Shown: positions 53,501-64,000 of the stretch, piece after piece
How positions within the stretch are numbered: position 1 is the stretch's first letter
Layout: each line of letters begins with the position of its first letter
Origin: Meghimatium bilineatum
Taxonomy: Eukaryota; Mollusca; Gastropoda; Stylommatophora; Philomycidae
Length of the DNA stretch: 64,000 nucleotides
Assembly (NCBI GenBank): GCA_034231615.1
Contig: CM067318.1
Coordinates: 34,257,382-34,321,381 of the forward strand
Reading direction: 5' to 3'
Program-made: the position numbers and the translations under genes
Notes under the pieces: model-generated
Database searches by the model: none
What the model was told of the DNA's origin: nothing
The model's input: the letters and a program-made list of their open reading frames with translations, nothing else

Positions 53501-56500
53501 AAAAAATATATTTCTAATAAGAAACTACTGGTAGATACATTTATGAAATGTGTTGAAAAGTTTCAAAATCAAAAAATATATTTCTAATGATAAACTAGAT
53601 ACATTTATTTGATGTGTTGAAAAGTTTGAAAATCAAAACAATATATTTCTAATGATAAACTAGATACATTTATGAGATGTGTTGAAAAGTTTCAAAAAGA
53701 AAATCAAAAAATTAATTTCTATTGATAAATTATATACACTTTTGAAATGTGTTGAAAAGTTTGAAAATCAAAAAAATATATTTCCAATGATAAACTAGAT
53801 ACATTTATGAAATATGTTGAAACGTTTCAACAAGAAAATAAAAAATATATATTTCTAATGATAAACTATATACATTTATGAAATGTGTTGAAAAGTTTGA
53901 AAAAGAAAATGAAAAGATATAATTCTAGTGATAATCTACCAGTAGATACATTTATGAGAAGTGTTGAAAAGTTTGAAAAAGAAAATAAAAAAATATATTT
54001 CTAATAAGAAACTACTGGTAGATACATTTATGAAATATGTTGAAAAGTTTGAAAAAGAAAATAAAAAAATATATTTCTAATGACAAACTAGATACATTTA
54101 TGAAATGTGTTGAAAAGTTTCAAAATCAAAGAAATATTTTTCTAATGATAAATTACATACATTTATGAAATGTGTTGAATAGTTTGAACACGAAAATTAA
54201 AAAAAATATTTCTAATTATAAACTATATACATTTATGAAATGTGTTGAAAAGTTTGAAAAAGAAAATGAAAAGATATATTTCTAGTGATAATCTACCGGT
54301 AGATACATTTATGACATGTGTTGAAAAGTTTGAAAAAGAAAATTAAAAAATATATTTCTAATGATAAACTACCGGTAGATACATTTATCAGATGTGTTGA
54401 AAAGTTTGAAAAAGAAAATAAAAAAATATATTTCTAATAAGAAACTACTGGTAGATACATTTATGAAATGTGTTGAAAAGTTACAAAATCAAAAAATATA
54501 TTTCTAATGATAAACTAGATACATTTATTTGATGTGTTGAAAAGTTTGAAAATCAAAACAATATATTTCTAATGATAAACTAGATACATTTATGAAATAT
54601 GTTGAAAAGTTTGAACAAGAAAATTAAGAAAATATATTTCTAATGATAAACTATATACATTCATGAAATGTGTTGAAAAGTTTGAGAAAGAAAATGAAAA
54701 AATATATTTCTAATGATAAACTACTGGTAGATACATTTATGAGATGTGTTGAAAAGTTTGAAAAAGAAAATAAAAAAATATATTTCTAAAGATAAATTAG
54801 ATACATTGCTGAAATGTGTTGAAAAGTTTCAAAATCAAAGAAATATTTTTCTAATGATAAATTACATACATTTATGAAATGTGTTGAAAAGTTTGAAAAA
54901 AAAAATAAAAAAATATATTTCTAATGATAAACTACCTGTAGATACATTTATGAGATGTGTTGAAAAGTTTGAAAAAGAAAATCAAAAAATATATTTCTAG
55001 TGATAAACTAGATACATTTATGAAATATGTTGAAAAGTTTGAACAAGAAAATAAAAAAAAAATATTTCTTATGATAAACTATATACATTTATGAAATGTG
55101 TTGAAAAGTTTGAAAAAGATAATGAAAACATATATTTCTAGTGATAATCTACCGTTAGATACATTTATGAGATGTGTTGAAAAGATTGAAAAAGAAAATT
55201 AAAAAATATATTTCTAATGATAAACTACCGGTAGATACATTTATGAGAAGTGTTGAAAAGTTTGAAAAAGAAAATAAAAAAATATATTTCTAATGATAAA
55301 CTACCGGTAGATACATTTATGAGAAGTGTTGAAAAGTTTGAACAAGAAAATTAAAAAAATATATTTCTAATGATAAACTATATACATTCATGAAATGTGT
55401 TGAAAAGTGTGAGAAAGAAAATGAAAAAATATATTTCTAATGATAAACTACCGGTAGATACATTTATGAGAAGTGTTGAAAAGTTTGAAAAAGAAGTTAA
55501 AAAATATATTTCGAATGATAAACTACCGGTAGATACATTTATGACAAGTGTTGAAAAGTTTGAACAAGAAAATAAAAAATATATATTTCTCATGATAAAC
55601 TATATACATTTATGAAATGTGTTGAAAAGTTTCAAAATCAAAGAAATATTTTTCTAATGATAAATTACATACATTTATGAAATGTGTTGAAAAGTTTGAA
55701 CAAGAAAATTAAAAAAAAATATTTCTAATTATAAACTATATACATTTATGAAATGTGTTGAAAAGTTTGAAAAAGAAAATGAAAAGATATATTTCTAGTC
55801 ATAATCTACCGGTAGATACATTTATGACATGTGTTGAAAAGTTTGAAAAAGAAAATTAAAAAATATATTTCTAATGATAAACTACTGGTAGATACATTTA
55901 TCAGATGTGTTGAAAAGTTTGAAAAAGAAAATAAAAAAATATATTTCTAAAGATAAATTAGATACATTGCTGAAATGTGTTGAAAAGTTTCAAAATCAAA
56001 GAAATATTTTTCTAATGATAAATTACATACATTTATGAAATGTGTTGAAAAGTTTGAAAAAGAAAATAAAAAAATATATTTCTAATGATAAACTACCTGT
56101 AGATACATTTATGAGATGTGTTGAAAAGTTTGAAAAAGAAAATCAAAAAATATATTTCTAGTGATAAACTAGATACATTTATGAAATATGTTGAAAAGTT
56201 TGAACAAGAAAATAAAAAAAATATATTTCTTATGATAAACTACCGGTAGATACATTTATGAAATATGTTGAAAAGTTTGAACAAGAAAATAAAAAATATA
56301 TATTTCTAATGATAAACTATACACATTCATGAAATGTGTTGAAAAGTGTGAGAAATAAAATGAAAAAATATATTTCTAATGATAAACTACCGGTAGATAC
56401 ATTTATGAGATGTGTTGAAAAGTTTGAAAAAGAAAATAAAAAAATATATTTCTAATGACAAACTAGATACATTTATGAAATGTGTTGAAAAGTTTCAAAA

Positions 56501-56760
56501 TAAAAAAAATATATTTCTAATGATAAAAACTAGATACATTTATGAAATGTGTTGAAAAGTTTGAAAAAGAAAATTAAAAAATATATTTCTAATGATAAAC
56601 TACCGGTAGATACATTTATCAGATGTGTTGAAAAGTTTGAAAAAGAAAATAAAAAAATATATTTCTAATAAGAAACTACTGGTAGATACATTTATGAAAT
56701 GTGTTGAAAAGTTTCAAAATCAAAAAATATATTTCTAATGATAAACTAGATACATTTATT
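50560..56760 (+). repeat. 3,151-bp tandem duplication
   Basis: About 50,560-53,610 matches about 53,710-56,760. Shared rare variants are ATACACTTTTGAAATG (near 50,582 and 53,733), GAAACGTTTCAACAAG (near 50,668 and 53,819), AAAAGTTACAAAATC and TATATTTCGAATGAT. Differences include GACATGTG versus GACAAGTG near 55,542, and GAAAATCACAAAATT versus GAAAATCAAAAAATT at the left end. The second 2.0-kb block shared with 37,945 is carried inside it. Confidence 0.9.
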
Positions 56761-59700
56761 AGATGTGTTGAAAAGTTTGAAAATCAAAACAATATATTTC
56801 TAATGATAAACTAGATACATTTATGAAATATGTTGAAAAGTTTGAACAAGAAAATTAAGAAAATATATTTCTAATGATAAACTATATACATTCATGAAAT
56901 GTGTTGAAAAGTTTGAGAAAGAAAATGAAAAAATATATTTCTAATGATAAACTACTGGTAGATACATTTATGAGATGTGTTGAAAAGTTTGAAAAAGAAA
57001 ATAAAAAAATATATTTCTAAAGATAAATTAGATACATTGCTGAAATGTGTTGAAAAGTTTCAAAATCAAAGAAATATTTTTCTAATGATAAATTACATAC
57101 ATTTATGAAATGTGTTGAAAAGTTTGAAAAAGAAAATAAAAAAATATATTTCTAATGATAAACTACCTGTAGATACATTTATGAGATGTGTTGAAAAGTT
57201 TGAAAAAGAAAATCAAAAAATATATTTCTAGTGATAAACTAGATACATTTATGAAATATGTTGAAAAGTTTGAACAAGAAAATAAAAAAAATATATTTCT
57301 TATGATAAACTATATACATTTATGAAATGTGTTGAAAAGTTTGAAAAAGATAATGAAAACATATATTTCTAGTGATAATCTACCGGTAGATACATTTATG
57401 AGATGTGTTGAAAAGATTGAAAAAGAAAATAAAAAATATATTTCTAATGATAAACTACAGGTAGATACATTTATGAGAAGTGTTGAAAAGTTTGAAAAAG
57501 AAGTTAAAAAATATATTTCTAATGATAAACTACCGGTAGATACATTTATGAGAAGTGTTGAAAAGTTTGAACAAGAAAATTAAAAAAATATATTTCTAAT
57601 GATAAACTATATACATTCATGAAATGTGTTGAAAAGTGTGAGAAAGAAAATGAAAAAATATATTTCTAATGATAAACTACCGGTAGATACATTTATGAAA
57701 TATGTTGAAAAGTTTGAACAAGAAAATAAAAAATATATATTTCTAATGATAAACTATACACATTCATGAAATGTGTTGAAAAGTGTGAGAAATAAAATGA
57801 AAAAATATATTTCTAATGATAAACTACCGGTAGATACATTTATGAGATGTGTTGAAAAGTTTGAAAAAGAAAATAAAAAAATATATTTCTAATGACAAAC
57901 TAGATACATTTATGAAATGTGTTGAAAAGTTTCAAAATAAAAAAAATATATTTCTAATGATAAAAACTAGATACATTTATGAAATGTGTTGAAAAGTTTC
58001 AAAAAGAAAATCACAAAATTAATTTCTATTGATAAATTATATACACTTTTGAAATGTGTTGAAAAGTTTGAAAATCAAAAAAATATATTTCCAATGATAA
58101 ACTAGATACATTTATGAAATGTGTTGAAAAAATTGAAAAAGTAAATCAAAAAATATATTTCTAATGATAAACTACCGGTAGATACATTTATGAGAAGTGT
58201 TGAAAAGTTTGAAAAAGAAAATGAAAAGATATATTTCTAATGATAAACTACTGGTAGATACATTTCTGAGATGTGTTGAAAAGTTTGAAAAAGAAAATCA
58301 AAAAATATATTTCTAATGATAAACTACCTGTAGATACATTTCTGAGATGTGTTGAAAAGTTTGAAAATAAAATAAAAAAATATATTTCTAATGATAAACT
58401 ATATACATTGCTGAAATGTGTTGAAAAGTTTGAAATTAAAAAAAAATATATTTCTAATGATAAACTAGATACATTTATGAAATGTGTTGAAAAGTTTCAA
58501 AATCAAAGAAATATTTTTCTAATTATAAATTAGATACATTTATGAGATGTGTTGAAAAGTTTGAAAATCAAAAAAAATATATTTCTAGTGATAAACTACA
58601 TACATTTATGAAATATGTTGAAAAGTTTGAACAAGAAAATAAAAATATATATTTCTAATGATAAACTATATACATTTATGAAATGTGTTGAAAAGTTTGA
58701 AAAAGAAAATGAAAAGATATATTTCTAGTGACAATCTACTGGTAGATAAATTTATGAGATGTGTTGAAAATTTTGAAAATTAAAAAAATATATTTCTAAT
58801 GATAAACTAGATACATTTATGAAATGTGTTGAAAAGTTTCAAAATCAAAAAAATATATTTCAAATGATAAAAACTAGATACATTTATGACATGTGTTGAA
58901 AAATTTCAAAAAGAAATTCAAAATATAAATTTCTATTGATAATCTACCAGTAGATACATTTATGAGATGTGTTGAAAAGTTTGAAAATCAAAAAAATATA
59001 TTTCTAATGATAAACTAGATACATTTATGAAATGTGTTGAAAAGTTTCAAAATCAAAAAAATATATTTCTAATGATAAAAACTAGATACATTTATGAAAT
59101 GTGTTGAAATATTTCAAAAAGAAAATCAAAAAATAAATTTCTATTGATAAACTATATACACTTATGAAATGTGTTGAAAAGTTTAAATATCAAAAAATAT
59201 ATTTCTAATGATAAACTAAATACATTTATGAAATGTGTTGAAAAGTTTGGAAAAGAAAATGAAAAAATATATTTCTAGTGATAAACTATATACATTTATG
59301 AAATATGTTGAAAAGTTTGAACAAGAAAATTAAAAAATATATATTTCTAATGATAAACTATATTCATTTATGAAAAGTTTGAACAACAAAATAAGAAAAA
59401 AATATTTCTAATGATAAACTATATACATTTATGAAATGTGTTGAAAAGTTTGAAAAAGAAAATAAAAAAATATATTTCTAATGATAAACTACCTGTAGAT
59501 ACATTTATGAGATGTGTTGAAAAGTTTGAAAAAGAAAATCAAAAAATATATTTCTAGTGATAAACTAGATACATTTATGAAATATGTTGAAAAGTTTGAA
59601 CAAGAAAATAAAAAAAAAATATTTCTTATGATAAACTACCGGTAGATACATTTATGAAATATGTTGAAAAGTTTGAACAAGAAAATAAAAAATATATATT

Positions 59701-62700
59701 TCTAATGATAAACTATACACATTCATGAAATGTGTTGAAAAGTGTGAGAAATAAAATGAAAAAATATATTTCTAATGATAAACTACCGGTAGATACATTT
59801 ATGAGATGTGTTGAAAAGTTTGAAAAAGAAAATAAAAAAATATATTTCTAATGACAAACTAGATACATTTATGAAATGTGTTGAAAAGTTTCAAAATAAA
59901 AAAAATATATTTCTAATGATAAAAACTAGATACATTTATGAAATGTGTTGAAAAGTTTGAAAAAGAAAATTAAAAAATATATTTCTAATGATAAACTACC
60001 GGTAGATACATTTATCAGATGTGTTGAAAAGTTTGAAAAAGAAAATAAAAAAATATATTTCTAATAAGAAACTACTGGTAGATACATTTATGAAATGTGT
60101 TGAAAAGTTTCAAAATCAAAAAATATATTTCTAATGATAAACTAGATACATTTATTAGATGTGTTGAAAAGTTTGAAAATCAAAACAATATATTTCTAAT
60201 GATAAACTAGATACATTTATGAAATATGTTGAAAAGTTTGAACAAGAAAATTAAGAAAATATATTTCTAATGATAAACTATATACATTCATGAAATGTGT
60301 TGAAAAGTTTGAGAAAGAAAATGAAAAAATATATTTCTAATGATAAACTACTGGTAGATACATTTATGAGATGTGTTGAAAAGTTTGAAAAAGAAAATAA
60401 AAAAATATATTTCTAAAGATAAATTAGATACATTGCTGAAATGTGTTGAAAAGTTTCAAAATCAAAGAAATATTTTTCTAATGATAAATTACCTGTAGAT
60501 ACATTTATGAGATGTGTTGAAAAGTTTGAAAAAGAAAATCAAAAAATATATTTCTAGTGATAAACTAGATACATTTATGAAATATGTTGAAAAGTTTGAA
60601 CAAGAAAATAAAAAAAATATATTTCTTATGATAAACTATATACATTTATGAAATGTGTTGAAAAGTTTGAAAAAGATAATGAAAACATATATTTCTAGTG
60701 ATAATCTACCGGTAGATACATTTATGAGATGTGTTGAAAAGATTGAAAAAGAAAATAAAAAATATATTTCTAATGATAAACTACAGGTAGATACATTTAT
60801 GAGAAGTGTTGAAAAGTTTGAAAAAGAAGTTAAAAAATATATTTCTAATGATAAACTACCGGTAGATACATTTATGAGAAGTGTTGAAAAGTTTGAACAA
60901 GAAAATTAAAAAAATATATTTCTAATGATAAACTATATACATTCATGAAATGTGTTGAAAAGTGTGAGAAAGAAAATGAAAAAATATATTTCTAATGATA
61001 AACTACCGGTAGATACATTTATGAAATATGTTGAAAAGTTTGAACAAGAAAATAAAAAATATATATTTCTAATGATAAACTATACACATTCATGAAATGT
61101 GTTGAAAAGTGTGAGAAATAAAATGAAAAAATATATTTCTAATGATAAACTACCGGTAGATACATTTATGAGATGTGTTGAAAAGTTTGAAAAAGAAAAT
61201 AAAAAAATATATTTCTAATGACAAACTAGATACATTTATGAAATGTGTTGAAAAGTTTCAAAATAAAAAAAATATATTTCTAATGATAAAAACTAGATAC
61301 ATTTATGAAATGTGTTGAAAAGTTTCAAAAAGAAAATCACAAAATTAATTTCTATTGATAAATTATATACACTTTTGAAATGTGTTGAAAAGTTTGAAAA
61401 TCAAAAAAATATATTTCCAATGATAAACTAGATACATTTATGAAATGTGTTGAAAAAATTGAAAAAGTAAATCAAAAAATATATTTCTAATGATAAACTA
61501 CCGGTAGATACATTTATGAGAAGTGTTGAAAAGTTTGAAAAAGAAAATGAAAAGATATATTTCTAATGATAAACTACTGGTAGATACATTTCTGAGATGT
61601 GTTGAAAAGTTTGAAAAAGAAAATCAAAAAATATATTTCTAATGATAAACTACCTGTAGATACATTTCTGAGATGTGTTGAAAAGTTTGAAAATAAAATA
61701 AAAAAATATATTTCTAATGATAAACTATATACATTGCTGAAATGTGTTGAAAAGTTTGAAATTAAAAAAAAATATATTTCTAATGATAAACTAGATACAT
61801 TTATGAAATGTGTTGAAAAGTTTCAAAATCAAAGAAATATTTTTCTAATTATAAATTAGATACATTTATGAGATGTGTTGAAAAGTTTGAAAATCAAAAA
61901 AAATATATTTCTAGTGATAAACTACATACATTTATGAAATATGTTGAAAAGTTTGAACAAGAAAATAAAAATATATATTTCTAATGATAAACTATATACA
62001 TTTATGAAATGTGTTGAAAAGTTTGAAAAAGAAAATGAAAAGATATATTTCTAGTGACAATCTACTGGTAGATAAATTTATGAGATGTGTTGAAAAGTTT
62101 GAAAATTAAAAAAATATATTTCTAATGATAAACTAGATACATTTATGAAATGTGTTGAAAAGTTTCAAAATCAAAAAAATATATTTCAAATGATAAAAAC
62201 TAGATACATTTATGACATGTGTTGAAAAATTTCAAAAAGAAATTCAAAATATAAATTTCTATTGATAATCTACCAGTAGATACATTTATGAGATGTGTTG
62301 AAAAGTTTGAAAATCAAAAAAATATATTTCTAATGATAAACTAGATACATTTATGAAATGTGTTGAAAAGTTTCAAAATCAAAAAAATATATTTCTAATG
62401 ATAAAAACTAGATACATTTATGAAATGTGTTGAAATATTTCAAAAAGAAAATCAAAAAATAAATTTCTATTGATAAACTATATACACTTATGAAATGTGT
62501 TGAAAAGTTTAAATATCAAAAAATATATTTCTAATGATAAACTAAATACATTTATGAAATGTGTTGAAAAGTTTGGAAAAGAAAATGAAAAAATATATTT
62601 CTAGTGATAAACTATATACATTTATGAAATATGTTGAAAAGTTTGAACAAGAAAATTAAAAAATATATATTTCTAATGATAAACTATATTCATTTATGAA

Positions 62701-62786
62701 AAGTTTGAACAACAAAATAAGAAAAAAATATTTCTAATGATAAACTATATACATTTATGAAATGTGTTGAAAAGTTTGAAAAAGAA
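56064..62786 (+). repeat. 3,396-bp tandem duplication across domains C and D
   Basis: The left unit is about 56,064-59,460 and the right about 59,460-62,786. The offset is 3,396 bp at the left (CTTATGATAAACTACC at about 56,229 and 59,625). It falls to 3,326 bp after a 70-bp, one-monomer deletion in the right unit near 60,487, where ATAAATTACCTGTAG joins two monomer types. Clusters at 57,329 and 58,273 recur at 60,655 and 61,599. The repeat ends near 62,786, where the tail becomes AAAGAAAGTGAAAAG. Confidence 0.92.
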
Positions 62787-64000
62787 AGTGAAAAGATATA
62801 TTTCTAGTGATAATCTACCGGTAGATACATTTATGAGATGTGTTGAAAAGTTTGAAAAAGAAAATCAAAAAATATATTTCTAATAATAAACTACTGGTAG
62901 ATACATTTATGAAATGTGTTGAAATGTTTCAAAATCAAAAAATATATTTCTAATGATAAACTAGATACATTTATGAGATGTGTTGAAAAGTTTGGAAAAG
63001 AAAATCAAAAAAAATATTTCTAGTGATAAACTAGATACATTTATGAAATATGTTGAAAGGATTGAAAAAGAAAATCAAAAAATATATTTCTAATGTTAAT
63101 CTAGATACATTTATGAAATGTGTTGAAAAGTTTGGAAAAGAAAATCAAAAAATATATTTCTTGTGATAAACTAGATACATTTATGAAATGTGTTCAAAAG
63201 TTTGGAAAAGAAAATCAAAAAATATATTTCTAGTGATAAACTATATACATTTATGAAATATGTTGAAAAGTTTGAACAAGAAAATTAAAAAATATATATT
63301 TCTAATGATAAACTATATTCATTTATGAAATGTGTTGAAAAGTTTGAACAACAAAATAAGAAAAAAATATTTCTAATGATAAACTATATACATTTATGAA
63401 ATGTGTTGAAAAGTTTGAAAAAGAAAGTGAAAAGATATATTTCTAGTGATAATCTACCGGTAGATACATTTATGAGATGTGTTGAAAAGTTTGAAAAAGA
63501 AAATCAAAAAATATATTTCTAATAATAAACTACTGGTAGATACATTTATGAAATGTGTTGAAATGTTTCAAAATCAAAAAATATATTTCTAATGATAAAC
63601 TAGATACATTTATGAGATGTGTTGAAAAGTTTGGAAAAGAAAATCAAAAAAAATATTTCTAGTGATAAACTAGATACATTTATGAAATATGTTGAAAGGA
63701 TTGAAAAAGAAAATCAAAAAATATATTTCTAATGTTAATCTAGATACATTTATGAAATGTGTTGAAAAGTTTGGAAAAGAAAATCAAAAAATATATTTCT
63801 TGTGATAAACTAGATACATTTATGAGATCTGTTGAAAAGTTTGAAATTAAAAAAAAATATATTTCTAATGATAAACTAGATACATTTATGAAATGTGTTG
63901 AAAAGTTTGAAAAAGAAAGTGAAAAGATATATTTCTAGTGATAATCTACCGGTAGATACATTTATGAGAAGTGTTGAAAAGTTTGAAAAAGAAAATAAAA
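58000..64000 (+). repeat. Domain D: divergent monomers toward the right edge
   Basis: Monomers here carry variants not seen elsewhere: CATTTCTGAGATGTG, GAAATTAAAAAAAAATAT, TAGATAAATTTATGAG, CAAATGATAAAAAC, GTTGAAATATTTC, AAGTTTGGAAAAGAAAAT and AATGTTAATCTAG. The density of private substitutions looks higher than in domains A-C, apart from exact recent duplications. This is what would be expected on approaching an array edge, although the edge itself is not in the window. Confidence 0.75.
62660..63830 (+). repeat. 639-bp tandem duplication
   Basis: Four markers agree on an offset of 639 bp: AACAAAATAAGAAAA (62,711 and 63,350), GAAAGTGAAAAG (62,784 and 63,423), the CTACTGGTAG of the TAATAATAAAC monomer (62,891 and 63,530), and AATGTTAATCTAG (63,092 and 63,731). 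The left copy has a 10-bp deletion (TTCATTTATGAAAAGTTTG near 62,690) that the right copy lacks. The match ends near 63,180/63,820. Confidence 0.9.

Larger units (their letters stand above)
37600..58000 (+). repeat. Domain C: A-like monomers in roughly 1.07-kb higher-order repeats
   Basis: Marked by GAACAAGAAAATAAA and GAACAAGAAAATTAAG tails, TTCTAATGACAAACTAG monomers, ATGATAAAAACTAGATAC monomers and CTACCTGTAG centres, and by absence of the B markers. The CATTGCTG monomer recurs at spacings near 1,070 bp (40,298, 41,368; then 42,591, 43,660, 44,730). The longest open frames in the window (84-89 codons, starting at 41,677, 45,040, 45,688, 46,132 and 49,872) are three in-frame monomers ended by a stop, not genes. 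Confidence 0.82.
1..64000 (+). repeat. AT-rich satellite array, 64-76 bp monomers, fills the window
   Basis: Every part of the window is a copy of one monomer family. Read on the plus strand, a monomer runs through AAAATATATTTCTAATGAT, then AAACTA, an optional CCGGTA, then GATACATTTATGA, then GTGTTGAAAAGTTTG and an A-rich tail. The first complete long example is 169-244 (76 bp) and a short example is 613-677 (65 bp). All monomers have the same orientation; I saw no inverted copy and no non-satellite insert. The plus strand is purine-rich (about 64% in the long monomer, with A well above T and G well above C). Both window edges fall inside monomers, so neither array end is present. Organisation of this kind is typical of eukaryotic centromeric or heterochromatic satellites, but location and species are inference. 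No stretch contains a gene I can support. Confidence 0.98.

Noticed and set aside
1-64000. CRISPR array
   Set aside because: The repeats are contiguous and degenerate, with no unique spacers between constant repeats, no cas genes and no leader.
1-64000. Telomeric repeat, rDNA or histone cluster
   Set aside because: The period of 64-76 bp and the sequence match none of these; no short G-rich telomere unit and no conserved rRNA stretch was seen.
1-64000. Transposon or retroelement insertions
   Set aside because: No terminal repeats, target-site duplications, polymerase or transposase frames, or any stretch outside the monomer family was seen.
1-64000. Bacterial or phage origin with iterons
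   Set aside because: Iteron arrays are far shorter and sit beside replication genes. More than 64 kb of pure repeat with nested higher-order structure fits a eukaryotic satellite.

Overview
The window is a single uninterrupted tandem-repeat (satellite) array. It begins and ends inside a monomer, so the array runs past both edges and is longer than 64 kb. I found no unique sequence and no credible protein gene, RNA gene, transposon, CRISPR array, promoter or terminator. By hand count of typical monomers the base composition is about 19-22% G+C. An array of this size, with nested higher-order structure and homogenised blocks, points to nuclear DNA of an AT-rich eukaryote, in centromeric, pericentromeric or other heterochromatin. 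The sequence does not let me name the species.

Monomers all lie head to tail in one orientation. Three length classes recur: about 75-76, 69-70 and 64-65 bp. They arise mainly from two separate 6-bp presence/absence differences, plus a poly-A run of variable length. The first 6-bp difference is CCGGTA, which completes the palindrome CTACCGGTAG. The second is in the A-rich tail (TTTGAAAAAGAAAAT versus TTTCAAAAT or TTTGAAAAT). Dividing the window by a mean of about 73 bp gives roughly 870 monomers. Nearly every CpG in the array is at the centre of the CTACCGGTAG element, whose arms are constant and whose four central bases vary.

Domain A (1 to about 9,790) has a 1,118-bp duplication and a 1,005-bp unit in almost three copies. 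Domain B (about 9,790-37,600) is marked by CAAGAAAGTAAA, GTTGAAATGTTTGAG and AGACTACTGG. It is a mosaic of overlapping duplications with offsets of 1,695, 1,950, about 3,276, 7,245, 11,240 and about 20,000 bp, and it is interrupted by five islands of A/C-type monomers. Domain C (about 37,600-58,000) returns to A-like monomers, with units of about 1,070 and 1,092 bp, a 3,151-bp tandem duplication, and a block repeated 12,853 bp away. Domain D (about 58,000-64,000) has more divergent monomers, sits within a 3,396-bp tandem duplication, and ends in a 639-bp duplication.

No genes work together here. Short open frames of 60-89 codons occur on both strands only because the 69- and 75-bp monomers are multiples of three. 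A change of one A in the poly-A run, or a TAA or TAG within the monomer, ends them. What the window does record is how the array evolved: slippage, unequal exchange or conversion, small deletions between short repeats, and possible CpG decay.
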